Below are positions 16,477-25,467 of a DNA stretch of 33,753 bases, one piece after another. Below the pieces are notes generated by a model. That model had not been told where the DNA came from, made no database searches, and worked only from the letters and a program-made list of their open reading frames with translations. The position numbers and the translations under genes are program-made. The number at the start of each line of letters is the position of its first letter. Positions within the stretch are counted from its first letter, which is position 1. The DNA is from Bacillota bacterium (GTDB taxonomy: Bacteria > Bacillota > Clostridia > Acetivibrionales > DTU013), in assembly GCA_023409735.1 (NCBI GenBank), contig JAEYRB010000028.1:1-33753 (forward strand), in the 5' to 3' direction.

Positions 16477-17016
16477 ATGGATTTAAAGGGAACAAAAACA
16501 GAAGCTAATTTACAGGCTGCATTTGCCGGTGAGTCACAAGCACGTAATAAATATACTTACTATGCTTCAAAGGCAAGGAAGGATGGTTATAATCAGATAG
16601 CAGAGCTGTTTGAAGAGACAGCTAATAATGAAAAGGAACATGCTAAAATATGGTTTAAGCTTCTTCATGGTGGAGAACTGGCAAGTACAGAAGAAAATCT
16701 TAAGGATGCAGCTGCAGGCGAAAATTATGAATGGACAGATATGTATGCCAATTTTGCTAAAGAAGCTAAGGAAGAGGGCTTCGATCAGATTGCATTCCTG
16801 TTTGAGGCGGTTGCTAAGATTGAGAAGGAACATGAAAAAAGATACCTTAAGCTTATGGAGAATGTACGCGATGGTCTTGTTTTCTCAAAGGACGGCGATA
16901 GGGTTTGGCAGTGCGCCAATTGCGGACATGTAGTAGTAGGTAAAAAGGCTCCTGAAATCTGCCCTGTATGTAAGCATCCAAAGGCTTATTTCTGGATAAA
17001 GGCTGAAAATTATTAA
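16477..17016 (+). CDS. rbr: Rubrerythrin
   Basis: Non-haem iron peroxidase that protects anaerobes by reducing hydrogen peroxide. The 179-residue protein has the classic layout. The N-terminal ferritin-like di-iron domain carries AFAGESQARNKYTYYA, ETANNEKEHAKIWF, FAKEAKEEGFDQIA and AKIEKEHEKRY, supplying the Glu and His ligands. The C-terminal rubredoxin domain has WQCANCGHV and EICPVCKHPKAYF, giving four Cys for one iron. GGGGG lies about 10 bases before the ATG. A possible promoter has TATAAT at 16376 with a weak -35. It is followed by its own terminator, so it is probably a single-gene transcript. A PerR operator was not identified. Confidence 0.97.
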   Translation: MDLKGTKTEANLQAAFAGESQARNKYTYYASKARKDGYNQIAELFEETANNEKEHAKIWFKLLHGGELASTEENLKDAAAGENYEWTDMYANFAKEAKEEGFDQIAFLFEAVAKIEKEHEKRYLKLMENVRDGLVFSKDGDRVWQCANCGHVVVGKKAPEICPVCKHPKAYFWIKAENY

Positions 17017-17025
17017 AAATATGAT

Positions 17026-17063
17026 AAAATGGGTTATATCAATATGATATGACCCATTTTTTT
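17026..17063 (+). terminator. Intrinsic terminator after rubrerythrin
   Basis: AAAATGGGT and ATATC pair with GATAT and ACCCATTTT around one mismatch, with loop AATAT, followed by a T-run to 17063. Confidence 0.9.
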
Positions 17064-17079
17064 ATGGGTGCGCCCGTTA

Positions 17080-17133
17080 CCCGAAGGGCTACAGCAAAAA
17101 GGCGAGAGGGCTCGATGCCCTGAAGACTTTTTT
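17080..17133 (+). repeat. Dispersed terminator-like repeat, copy B
   Basis: CCCGAAGGGCTACAGC, AAAAAGGCGAGAGGGC, loop TCGAT, then GCCCT and GACTTTTTT. The AGGGC/GCCCT stem and the outer AAAAAG/CTTTTT pairs form a terminator. It comes 16 bases after the rubrerythrin terminator and just before the mscS ribosome binding site, so it is redundant for rubrerythrin. Confidence 0.7.
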
Positions 17134-17164
17134 GGGAAAATACAAATGTAAAGGAGAGTTGAAT

Positions 17165-17980
17165 ATGAACCAAGAGATAAAAACCGTTTTGGATATGCTT
17201 ATTGAATTGGCAACGTCAGTAGGTTTGAAGTTATTATATGCGGCAGTCATTCTTGTTGTAGGACTAAAGCTTTCAAAATGGATAGTAAAGAAAGTATCAA
17301 AATCCAAGGGCTTCAGTAAGGTTGAGGTAAGTTTGGCACATTTTCTGACAAGCTGCTTAAAGATAGCCCTAAATGCTTTAGTTATTATAACTGCTGCACT
17401 GGTCTTGGGTATACCAGCTACATCGTTTATAACAATTCTCGGCTCTGCAGGACTTGCTGTTGGACTTGCACTTCAGGGATCATTGAGCAATCTTGCGGGA
17501 AGCATAATGATACTGTTATTCAAGCCTTATAAAATTGGAGATTTTGTTGAATTTAACGGGATATCCGGGACCGTAAAGGATATTAACTTTTTCTATACTG
17601 TTCTAATAACTCCGGATAATAAACAGATAACCTGCCCTAATGGCACTGTGTCAAACACAAATGTTGTTAATTATTCAACGCAGAGTATACGTAGAGTAGA
17701 TATTACCTTCCAGGTGGATTATGGCAGCGATATTGATAACGTTAAGAAAATAATCATGGACGTTGTGAAAAAGGACAGCATGATATTAACAATTCCGGAG
17801 CCTGTCGTAGTTTTTGTAAAGAACAACGAAAGCTCGCTGGATTTCGATCTGAGGGTCTGGTGCAGCAACGCGGATTATTGGACTGTCAGGTTCAATATGC
17901 TGGAGTCGGTGAAAAAATCATTTGATATGAACGGTATAGAGATCCCGTACAAACAGCTGGATGTACATATTAAGCAGTAA
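17165..17980 (+). CDS. MscS-family mechanosensitive channel
   Basis: Small-conductance tension-gated channel that releases solutes during osmotic downshock. From ATG 17165 (AAAGGAGAG 6 bases upstream) it has 271 residues. Three N-terminal membrane helices are visible at about 15-37, 60-85 and 90-125. The third is the glycine/alanine-rich pore helix GSAGLAVGLALQGSLSNLAGS. The beta domain starts at PYKIGDFVEFNGISGTV near 133, and the C-terminal alpha/beta domain reaches the end. Size and order fit E. coli MscS. The gene sits alone between repeat copy B and a probable terminator. Confidence 0.93.
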   Translation: MNQEIKTVLDMLIELATSVGLKLLYAAVILVVGLKLSKWIVKKVSKSKGFSKVEVSLAHFLTSCLKIALNALVIITAALVLGIPATSFITILGSAGLAVGLALQGSLSNLAGSIMILLFKPYKIGDFVEFNGISGTVKDINFFYTVLITPDNKQITCPNGTVSNTNVVNYSTQSIRRVDITFQVDYGSDIDNVKKIIMDVVKKDSMILTIPEPVVVFVKNNESSLDFDLRVWCSNADYWTVRFNMLESVKKSFDMNGIEIPYKQLDVHIKQ

Positions 17981-18000
17981 TCAGTATTGTTAGAGAAAGC

Positions 18001-18052
18001 TTGAATTGATGTTGTTGAAGCTTAATAAGCGTAATTCAATCATGTATTTTTT
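18001..18052 (+). terminator. Probable terminator after the MscS gene
   Basis: TTGAATT/AATTCAA arms (18001-18007 with 18033-18039) enclose a second stem GCTT/AAGC. A six-T run follows at 18047-18052. The stem is not adjacent to the T-run, so confidence is limited. Confidence 0.4.
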
Positions 18053-18117
18053 ACCCTGGAATTATATTTGCAATAACGCAATCCGACACATTTGATTATT
18101 ATGAAAAGGGTAGCCTT

Positions 18118-19833
18118 ATGAAAAAACTGTTTGAATACATAAAGCCATATATTGGACTTATTCTATCAGCACTATTCATTAAGCTTCTGGCATCTATGAT
18201 GGAACTGGTAATACCGTCAATATTGAAAAAGATTATTGACGATATTGTGCCTCAGGGCAATATAAAAAGCATTTACCTCTGGGGAGGCATAATGATTTTT
18301 TGTGCTCTGGCGAGTTTGTTGGCAAATGTTATCTCAAACCGGATCTCGGCTACAAGCTCGGGGTATGTAACACTCAAGCTGCGCCATGATGTCTTTGAGA
18401 AAATATCTAGCTTTTCTGCGGAGCAAACAGATAAATTTACCATATCTTCCCTTGTGTCCAGGCTTACCTCTGATACCTACAATGTTAATCAAATGCTTCT
18501 GAGACTTCAGCGCATTGGCGTCAGAGGGCCAATACTCCTTATTGGCGGCATTCTAATTACCCTTACAATTGATCCTGTCCTTACTACGGTGCTTCTTGCT
18601 ACACTGCCACTCATAGTGCTCGTTGTTTATTTTGTTACTAAAATAAGTATACCAATATACACGCGTACTCAGTCGATGTTGGACTCGCTTGTAAGAGTAG
18701 TTCAGGAGAATATTACAGGCGTCAGGATAATAAAGGCGCTATCAAAGACAGATTATGAGCGCAGGCGCTTTGAAAGGGTAAATACCGAGCTTTCTGATGT
18801 AGAAAAGAAAGCAAGTATTGTTATGCAGATTACAAGTCCTACTACAACAGTGATAATGAATCTGGGACTATGCTTTGTTGTACTCGCCGGAGCATACAGA
18901 GTGAATTCAGGACTGGTGCAGCCTGGGACTATCATTGCCTTTCAAAGTTACTTTACCATTATCATGCAGGCTATGATGGGCATTACCCGCATATTTATTC
19001 TTTACTCCAAAGGGGCAGCTTCGGCGAACAGACTTGCTGAGGTGCTTGATTCACAGGAAGGCTTGAGACTTGAGAAGGATAACACAACAGCCTCACAGTA
19101 CCATATTGAGTTTGAAAAGGTCTCTTTCTCCTATAACAAAATCGAAAATAACCTTACAGATATAAGCTTTGCTTTGAGAAAGGGTGATACGCTGGGCATT
19201 ATCGGAGCTACGGGAAGTGGAAAATCAACTATAATAAATCTTCTTATCCGCTTTTATGACCCGGACAGCGGTATCATACGCATAATGGGACGTGATATAA
19301 GGAGCATACCAAGAGATGAGCTGTGTGCGAAGCTTGGTATTGTTTTTCAAAATGATTTTCTGATGCAAGACACAATACGTGAGAATATTGACTATGGCCG
19401 AAGCCTCACAGATGAAGAAATTCATACTGCAGCAGATAATGCAATGGCTCTGGAATTTATAGATGCATTGCCCGAAAGGATGGAGCATCTTCTGACTGTA
19501 CGCGGCTCAAACCTGAGCGGAGGGCAGAAGCAGCGGCTGCTTATTGCCAGAGCCTTGGCTGCAAAGCCTGAAATACTTATACTTGACGATTCATCAAGCG
19601 CACTTGACTATAAGACCGATTCGGAGTTAAGAAGGAATCTGCATTCAAATTTCAGGGATACAACAACTATTATAGTGGCTCAGAGAATAAGCTCTATTAT
19701 GCATTCTCAGCATATACTTGTCATGGATGATGGTCAGGCTTTGGCATACGGGACACATCAGGAGCTTATGGATACCTGCTCTGTTTACAGGCAGATTGCC
19801 CAATCCCAGATGGGAGGCAGCTATTATGCGTGA
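18118..19833 (+). CDS. ABC exporter half-transporter, degenerate-site subunit
   Basis: First subunit of a heterodimeric type IV ABC exporter (multidrug/lipid family). The 571 residues hold an N-terminal six-helix membrane domain (about 10-300) and a C-terminal ATPase domain. Walker A is GATGSGKST near 365, the signature is NLSGGQKQR near 465, and Walker B is ILILDDSSSALD near 490. The catalytic Glu is replaced by Asp, and the switch His is Gln (IVAQRISS). These changes mark the inactive ATP site of asymmetric exporters such as BmrCD or TM287/288. It overlaps the next gene by 8 bases, so the partners are made together. The substrate is unknown. Confidence 0.93.
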   Translation: MKKLFEYIKPYIGLILSALFIKLLASMMELVIPSILKKIIDDIVPQGNIKSIYLWGGIMIFCALASLLANVISNRISATSSGYVTLKLRHDVFEKISSFSAEQTDKFTISSLVSRLTSDTYNVNQMLLRLQRIGVRGPILLIGGILITLTIDPVLTTVLLATLPLIVLVVYFVTKISIPIYTRTQSMLDSLVRVVQENITGVRIIKALSKTDYERRRFERVNTELSDVEKKASIVMQITSPTTTVIMNLGLCFVVLAGAYRVNSGLVQPGTIIAFQSYFTIIMQAMMGITRIFILYSKGAASANRLAEVLDSQEGLRLEKDNTTASQYHIEFEKVSFSYNKIENNLTDISFALRKGDTLGIIGATGSGKSTIINLLIRFYDPDSGIIRIMGRDIRSIPRDELCAKLGIVFQNDFLMQDTIRENIDYGRSLTDEEIHTAADNAMALEFIDALPERMEHLLTVRGSNLSGGQKQRLLIARALAAKPEILILDDSSSALDYKTDSELRRNLHSNFRDTTTIIVAQRISSIMHSQHILVMDDGQALAYGTHQELMDTCSVYRQIAQSQMGGSYYA

Positions 19834-21655
19834 TATGTCAGGTGGGAAGATGAATAGGATGGGGCAAAATGAAATGAACGGAGACCACCCCGGCTTAGGT
19901 GCACCTAAGCCTCATAAAAGGTATATTTTCAGTAGGCTCTGGAAGTATCTTGGGAGGTATAAGCTTTTGCTCATCTTTTCTGCTCTGCTAGTGACGTCAA
20001 GTAAGCTGCTTGAGCTGTGGGGACCCAGGCTTTCCGGAAGTGCCATAGATGCAATAGGAATAAAAGCCGGTGAGGTTGATTTTAGAGCAGTAGTGTATTA
20101 TGTTATGCTGATGATCATATCGTATGTAGCTGCGGCTATACTGTCATACGTATTATCTGTACTGATGGTAAAGCTTGGCAGAATGGTCATATACGCAATG
20201 CGAAGTGATGTGTTTGAAAGCCTGTCAATGCTGCCCGTTTCTTTTTTTGACAGGCATCAGACAGGTGAGATCATCAGTATAATAACCTATGATATAGATA
20301 CGATAAATTCCTCATTATCCACTGACTTTCTTCAGGTTTGCCAAAGTGTGATCACTGTTGCAGGTGCTCTTTATATGATGCTTAGAATTGCCCCCAAGCT
20401 TGTACTGATTTTTGTGTTCATGGTACCTGTGTCTATCCTGATAACAAGGTTTATTACTAAGAGATCAAGACCGCTATTTAAGGAACGTTCTGTTCGGCTG
20501 GGAGAGTTAAACGGCTTTGTTGAAGAAATGCTTGATGGACAGAAAACAACAAGAGCCTATAACCGGGAGAAAGTATTTGTTTCACGCTTTGACAAGAAGA
20601 ATGAAGAAGCAGTCAAGGCATATACAAAGGCAGAATATATAGGCTCAATGGTAGGACCTTCAAACTCGTTTATAAATAATATTTCACTTGCATTGGTAAG
20701 TATGTTTGGAGCTATTCTCTACCTAGGCGGCAGCATAGGGCTGGGGGACATTTCTTCCTTTGTACTTTACTCAAGAAAATTTGCCGGACCTATTAATGAA
20801 ACTGCTAATATATTCGGTGAGCTGCAGTCTGCACTGGCGGCAGCAGAAAGAGTGTTCAGGCTGATAGATGAGCTGCCTGAGGCTCCTGATGATGAGCGTG
20901 CGGAGGTATTAACGAATATCTATGGCAGTGTAGAGCTTGAGCATGTGTATTTCGGGTATGAGGCAGGAAAGCCTATAATTAAGGATATGAGCCTTAAGGC
21001 GGAGCAGGGTAAGCTGGTTGCGATAGTTGGGCCAACAGGAGCGGGTAAGACCACAATTATTAATCTACTTATGAGGTACTATGATTATGAGACAGGGAAA
21101 ATATCCGTTGATGGAAGTGATATATTAAAGGTAACAAGAGACAGCCTAAGAAGAGCATTTACCATGGTTTTGCAGGATACGTGGCTTTTTAACGGCACAA
21201 TATTTGATAATATTGCCTATGGTAAGGAAAATGCTACAATGGACGAGGTTATCGCAGCTGCAAAGGCTGCTCATATTCACAGCTTTATAAAGAGGCTGCC
21301 TCAAGGGTATAATACGATTTTAAGTACTGAAGGCCTTAATATTTCAAAAGGCCAGAAGCAACTTCTGACAATTGCCAGGGCCATGCTGCAGGACTCAAAA
21401 ATGCTGATACTTGATGAAGCTACATCTAATGTCGACACTCAGACGGAAATGAAAATACAATCTTCAATGCGTGAGCTTATGCGTGGCCGCACCTGCTTTG
21501 TAATAGCACATCGTCTGTCCACTATACAAAACGCGGATATTATCCTTGTAATGAGAGACGGACTGATAGTTGAGCAGGGTACCCATGAAACTCTGATGGC
21601 GGCCGGAGGCTTTTATTACGAGCTGTACCATTCACAATTTACAGCGTATGAGTAG
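19826..21655 (+). CDS. ABC exporter half-transporter, catalytic partner
   Basis: Second subunit of the heterodimeric exporter, 609 residues from ATG 19826, which follows GGGAGG in the end of the upstream gene. A longer upstream frame would overlap that gene by over 100 bases and is unlikely. A Met/Gly-rich N-terminal tail of about 35 residues precedes the six-helix membrane domain. The ATPase domain has Walker A GPTGAGKT near 400, Walker B MLILDEATSNVD near 525 with the catalytic Glu, and switch His in VIAHRLST. Its own signature is altered to ISKGQKQ. Paired with subunit 1, this gives one canonical and one degenerate ATP site. Confidence 0.93.
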   Translation: MRDMSGGKMNRMGQNEMNGDHPGLGAPKPHKRYIFSRLWKYLGRYKLLLIFSALLVTSSKLLELWGPRLSGSAIDAIGIKAGEVDFRAVVYYVMLMIISYVAAAILSYVLSVLMVKLGRMVIYAMRSDVFESLSMLPVSFFDRHQTGEIISIITYDIDTINSSLSTDFLQVCQSVITVAGALYMMLRIAPKLVLIFVFMVPVSILITRFITKRSRPLFKERSVRLGELNGFVEEMLDGQKTTRAYNREKVFVSRFDKKNEEAVKAYTKAEYIGSMVGPSNSFINNISLALVSMFGAILYLGGSIGLGDISSFVLYSRKFAGPINETANIFGELQSALAAAERVFRLIDELPEAPDDERAEVLTNIYGSVELEHVYFGYEAGKPIIKDMSLKAEQGKLVAIVGPTGAGKTTIINLLMRYYDYETGKISVDGSDILKVTRDSLRRAFTMVLQDTWLFNGTIFDNIAYGKENATMDEVIAAAKAAHIHSFIKRLPQGYNTILSTEGLNISKGQKQLLTIARAMLQDSKMLILDEATSNVDTQTEMKIQSSMRELMRGRTCFVIAHRLSTIQNADIILVMRDGLIVEQGTHETLMAAGGFYYELYHSQFTAYE

Positions 21656-21973
21656 TAACGTTTCGAGTAGTACTACTCACAACTTGAAGCCTATGAATAG
21701 AAGCATAATGAGCTGCACCGGATCACACCCAAATAAATTGTTTACTCAAAAACTTTTAATGCGTTGATTTTTATTATATTGGTAGCTGTAGGCTATATAC
21801 AATTATCGATGTAACGTTGTTAGGAAAAATGTACTATACAGCATTACTGCACGGTTTATGGAAAAAACGATTTATTTGCTTTTAAATTGCAAATATTTCC
21901 TCCTGGGATGTAAATTATAACAGATTATGGTATAATTATCCGGCGCATAACTTTGATGAGGAGGACATAAGTA
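21656..21973 (+). promoter_or_regulatory. Gap and probable promoter before the xylosidase gene
   Basis: This 318-base gap holds a 14-bp palindrome GAGTAGTACTACTC (21665-21678) and a TATTTGC/GCAAATA hairpin (21873-21895). An extended -10 element TGGTATAAT lies at 21928-21936 without a good -35. GAGGAGG at 21957-21963 is the xylosidase ribosome binding site. No terminator for the exporter was seen. Confidence 0.5.
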
Positions 21974-23479
21974 ATGAAAAATATTGTGGTACCTGTATCG
22001 GGACGGCCCTTTATAAATAATGCAACTTTCTGTGTTGGTACAGGCAGGATGGGCCTGGCTCTTCAAAAGGAGTATATTGACCACCTGCAGATAGTTCAAG
22101 AATCAATCAAATTTAAATATATCCGTGGGCACGGTTTATTCTGCGATGATGTGGGAATTTATCGTGAAGATAAGGTTGGTGGTACAGTTCAGCCTTTCTA
22201 CAATTTTACATATTTAGATCGCATTATAGATACCTACCTGGAAAATAGCATTAAGCCATTCCTGGAGCTTGGTTTCATGCCTCAAAAGCTGAAAACCGGC
22301 GAACAGTCCATATTCTATTGGAAGGGTAATGTAACACCTCCGGTATCTTATGAGAAATGGGCTGAGCTTATCAAGGCTACCTTTAACCATCTTATTGAAC
22401 GCTACGGAAGAGCGGAAGTCGTAACATGGCCGGTTGAGGTTTGGAATGAGCCTAATATACCCTTCTGGGCCGGAACAATGGAAGAGTATTTCAAATTATA
22501 TGATTATTCTGCAAGAGCACTGAAGGAAGTAGATCCCCAGATTCAGGTCGGCGGACCTGCAATTTGCGGCATAGACGTTGAGAAATGGCTGACGGCATTC
22601 TTTGAGCATTGCATCAATAACAAGACTCCCTTGGATTTTGTTACACGCCATTGCTACACCGCAAACGAGGCAGAATATCATGGACATTATGTTTACCACA
22701 CTATGAATGCTCCCACATATATGATAGATGAGCTGAAGCAGACAAGAGAAATAATGAGTAGATATCCTCTGACTAAAGACATCCCTCTGCATATTACTGA
22801 ATTCAGCAGCTCTTATTCGCCTTTGGTGCCCATACATGATACATGCTTCCAGGCGGCATTTATAGCGCGGATATTGAGCGAAGCAGGTGAGTACGCTGAT
22901 TCATATTCGTATTGGACCTTCAGTGATGTATTTGAGGAAGCTGATGTTCCAAAATCAGTATTCCATGGCGGTTTTGGACTTGTTGCACTGAATTCCATCA
23001 AGAAACCTGTATTCTATACCTTTGAGTTTTTCTCCAAGGCAGGTAATGAGCTGCTGTACCGCGATGACAACCTAATCGTCACTAAAAAGGGCGACAGATA
23101 CGTAATAATCGGATGGAACTGGCATGATATGCTTGATGGCAAGACTGCTCCCAATAAAACCTACGACCTTTCAATTCCATCTGTAGGCAAGGATGCCATA
23201 TTGGTGAAAACAGAGGTGGGCGGCGCTAATGCTAACCCGATTCAGACCTGGTCAAATCTTGGCAAGCCGCGCACGCCTAATAAAGAGCAACTGAAAATAC
23301 TGAAGGGCTCCGCAGAGCCTCTCCAAACGGATGAAAAGCTTTCAGAACAGAATGGAAGCTATGATGTATCACTGGAGATACCCTGCAACCACGTTTTCAT
23401 GCTGGAGATAATGCCCATCAAGGATATGACTGACACATACCTTGGCTTTGATAAGAAGGAGTTTTACGGGCTGAAATAG
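21974..23479 (+). CDS. xynB: GH39 beta-xylosidase
   Basis: Glycoside hydrolase family 39 enzyme, most likely releasing xylose from xylo-oligosaccharides by a retaining mechanism. The 501-residue protein matches clostridial and Thermoanaerobacterium XynB in length. The acid/base Glu is at 159 in WNEPN and the nucleophile Glu at 276 in HITEFSSS. No signal peptide is visible, so it acts in the cytoplasm on imported oligosaccharides. The C-terminal part (about 345-500) is the usual beta-sandwich. The start has AGGAGG with 10-base spacing. It appears to be a single-gene unit. Family 39 also includes alpha-iduronidases and other activities, but this sequence follows the bacterial xylosidase pattern. 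Confidence 0.93.
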   Translation: MKNIVVPVSGRPFINNATFCVGTGRMGLALQKEYIDHLQIVQESIKFKYIRGHGLFCDDVGIYREDKVGGTVQPFYNFTYLDRIIDTYLENSIKPFLELGFMPQKLKTGEQSIFYWKGNVTPPVSYEKWAELIKATFNHLIERYGRAEVVTWPVEVWNEPNIPFWAGTMEEYFKLYDYSARALKEVDPQIQVGGPAICGIDVEKWLTAFFEHCINNKTPLDFVTRHCYTANEAEYHGHYVYHTMNAPTYMIDELKQTREIMSRYPLTKDIPLHITEFSSSYSPLVPIHDTCFQAAFIARILSEAGEYADSYSYWTFSDVFEEADVPKSVFHGGFGLVALNSIKKPVFYTFEFFSKAGNELLYRDDNLIVTKKGDRYVIIGWNWHDMLDGKTAPNKTYDLSIPSVGKDAILVKTEVGGANANPIQTWSNLGKPRTPNKEQLKILKGSAEPLQTDEKLSEQNGSYDVSLEIPCNHVFMLEIMPIKDMTDTYLGFDKKEFYGLK

Positions 23480-23752
23480 AGCGAGTGCAGATAAATAAAG
23501 CAATTGGCTTATATGCGGATAGGTTGATACAGTTATATTTATGCAGACAATTAGCTGCTGTTTGATATGTTTTTTTGCCTGATTATACTGTATATATTCT
23601 ATTTGCAGCTTATATAATCATGCTCTCAGAATATGATGAAAATATGACGATTACTGTAGCTTCGAGGGATGTATATTCACCTGCAATATTTTTTGATAAG
23701 TACGGACACATGGAGGAATATGGAATGACAAAGAATTGGAGACATGAAAGAA

Positions 23753-24283
23753 ATGATGGACATAGTTACAAACAGATTGATTATCAGAAGGTTTGAACAA
23801 AATGATTGGCAAGATATGTACGATTACTTGTCAGATAAAGAGGTTGTAAAGTATGAGCCATATGAGGTTTATTCCGAGGCTCAGGCTAAAGAGGAGGCAG
23901 ACAGAAGGTCAAAGGATGAATCCTTTTATGCAGTTTGCCTAAAGGAAAATGGAAAGCTGATAGGAAACCTGTATCTGGGCAAGGGAGACTTTGATACGTG
24001 GGAATTAGGATATGTATTCAACAGGGGGTTCCAGGGTCAAGGCTATGCTACGGAGAGTGCAGAAGCGCTAGTTGACTATGCTTTTAAGCAACTTGGAGCA
24101 AGACGTATTATAGCAATGTGCAACCCGGAGAATGATCACTCATGGAAGTTGCTTGAACGACTGCATATGAGACGTGAAGGCTTGCTACTGAAAAATATAT
24201 ATTTTAAAACCAATAGCAACGGGGAGCCTATTTGGCTGGATACCTATGAATATGCAATATTGAAATCAGAATGGGTTAAATGA
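23753..24283 (+). CDS. GNAT-family N-acetyltransferase (RimJ/RimL type)
   Basis: Transfers acetyl from acetyl-CoA to an amino group; the substrate is unknown. The product of about 176 residues starts near MMDIVTNRLIIRRF, typical of the RimJ/RimL-like subgroup. The middle strand ELGYVFNRGFQGQGYATE includes the acetyl-CoA pyrophosphate-binding R/QGxGYA motif near 100. Later ARRIIAMCNPENDHSWKLLERLHMRREG is the usual Asn-containing C-terminal motif. I chose ATG 23753 because GGAGA lies 10 bases before it; ATG 23744 is too close to that site. An open frame upstream (23575-23796) overlaps it but looks non-coding. Confidence 0.88.
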   Translation: MMDIVTNRLIIRRFEQNDWQDMYDYLSDKEVVKYEPYEVYSEAQAKEEADRRSKDESFYAVCLKENGKLIGNLYLGKGDFDTWELGYVFNRGFQGQGYATESAEALVDYAFKQLGARRIIAMCNPENDHSWKLLERLHMRREGLLLKNIYFKTNSNGEPIWLDTYEYAILKSEWVK

Positions 24284-24335
24284 TTCTGGTTTAGATACTA
24301 CTGGCTTAGTTACCACTGTTAAGTACGTTTTAAAG

Positions 24336-24366
24336 CGGCATTCTATTGAGTGCCGTTTTTGTTTTT
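24336..24366 (+). terminator. Intrinsic terminator after the acetyltransferase gene
   Basis: CGGCA/TGCCG with inner TC/GA pairs, followed by GTTTTT GTTTTT. Repeat copy C follows directly. Confidence 0.85.
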
Positions 24367-24368
24367 GG

Positions 24369-24430
24369 CGTTGATTAAAGGGCTACATCAAAAAGGTGAG
24401 AGGGGCTCGATGACCCGAGGCTTTTATTTT
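24369..24430 (+). repeat. Dispersed terminator-like repeat, copy C
   Basis: GCGTT, then AAGGGCTACATCAAAAAGG, GAGAGGGGCTCGATGACCC and AGGCTTTTATTTT match copies A and B. The hairpin lies between convergent genes (acetyltransferase, small membrane protein), so it could end both transcripts. Confidence 0.7.
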
Positions 24431-24442
24431 AGCGTTGATCAT

Positions 24443-24625
24443 TCAGGATTTTCTTTTATCAAATATTAGATTTACTATAGATCTGACAAACAGAAGTGTA
24501 CATGAAGTTAGAAAAAAGTAAATAGGTGTTTTATCATGTAGACCCTTTGACCATATAAAGTACGCAGAAATTATTGCAGAGATTATTGCTAAAACTAACA
24601 AAATATTGGAGATCGTTTTCTTCAT
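24443..24625 (-). CDS. Small membrane protein, unknown function
   Basis: A 60-residue minus-strand frame with good coding signs. GGAGA lies 9 bases before the ATG. The product has a basic start (MKKT), then two strongly hydrophobic segments at about residues 6-26 and 35-53. The C-terminus is basic (FDKRKS). The overall shape is a two-helix membrane hairpin with both ends probably inside. I do not recognise a family. It is convergent with the acetyltransferase gene and shares repeat copy C as a likely terminator. It could be an accessory peptide; nothing nearby suggests a partner. Confidence 0.6.
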   Translation of the reverse strand: MKKTISNILLVLAIISAIISAYFIWSKGLHDKTPIYFFLTSCTLLFVRSIVNLIFDKRKS

Positions 24626-24993
24626 GGAACATTCTCCTCTTAAGGTATTTTAATTACTATTGTACGTCAGCGTTTTTGCAAAAAAGCATTGGTTAAGCTC
24701 ACTATGCTGCAATGTAAACATTATACAGTAAAAGTGATTGAATGTAATGAAATTACTAAAACATTGTATTGGAACATTACGGACCTGTAGAGTCTAGTTA
24801 TCGGTGTGGCGTAAAAATATAAGTTTGGAGAAAGTGCGCCAATGTGTCGTAGAGACAGGTTCATTGTCCTATTAAGCTAGAGTTATGGGAAGGCATGGCT
24901 GCAAATTTACATAAGATTATGTCATGGACATGGCTGTAATGTACCGTCTTACTCCAATACGGGCGCAGGACAACCGCCATCCCTGGCTATAGT

Positions 24994-25026
24994 CCTTATC
25001 CTGCGGCATCGTGCCGTAGGATAAGG
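24994..25026. other. Strong 15-bp hairpin
   Basis: CCTTATCCTGCGGCA pairs with TGCCGTAGGATAAGG across a TCG loop, with one G/T wobble. There is no T-run, so it is not a standard terminator. It lies in gene-free DNA and is unlikely to arise by chance. Confidence 0.75.
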
Positions 25027-25380
25027 TTCCTGATGCCGTATTCGTTCTTCAACAGGACAAACAGCCTGTAGTCATCCCTTCATAAAATGCATTTATTTGC
25101 AGCTACGTCCCCATATTGCCTTGCGAAGCTGAACTGTAGGGAAGGGACTTGGAATGGAGAGAATGGAAAAGTTAAGCTAGAGGTACATTTCTGTGCAGAA
25201 TTTCAAATAGGGAACACTTTTCTCAAAGTACCAGTAGATTTTGAGCAAAAATTCAGCTTACCAATAAAATAGCTAAAATATGTTAAAAAAATGTACCCTA
25301 CTTGATTTTTTGCTCATTTTTTTATTTTTATATAGTAGTCTACAGACCAAAAAAGGTGCCTAACAATTTATTCATCCATA

Positions 25381-25465
25381 TGAGATAATTTCCCCAAAAG
25401 TCCTTAGACTTTTCAGAGTTTTTCGGCTTGTCCCATAAGTCTAGAAAAGTAAGGAGGTTATCTCA
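25381..25465 (+). promoter_or_regulatory. Leader hairpin that may hide a ribosome binding site
   Basis: TGAGATAA (25381-25388) pairs with TTATCTCA (25458-25465). Inner segments including TCC, CTTA and CTTTTC can pair with AAAAG, TAAG and GGA on the other side. The 3' arm contains AAGGAGG, the ribosome binding site for the ATG at 25468, so the folded RNA would block translation. Confidence 0.45.
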
Positions 25466-25467
25466 AA

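Noticed and set aside
21665..21678. 14-bp palindrome GAGTAGTACTACTC as a xylose-regulator operator
   Set aside because: It lies about 300 bases from the xylosidase start and does not resemble known XylR or CcpA sites.
23575..23796. 73-codon plus-strand frame before the acetyltransferase gene
   Set aside because: It overlaps the GNAT start in another frame, lacks a ribosome binding site and matches no family I know.
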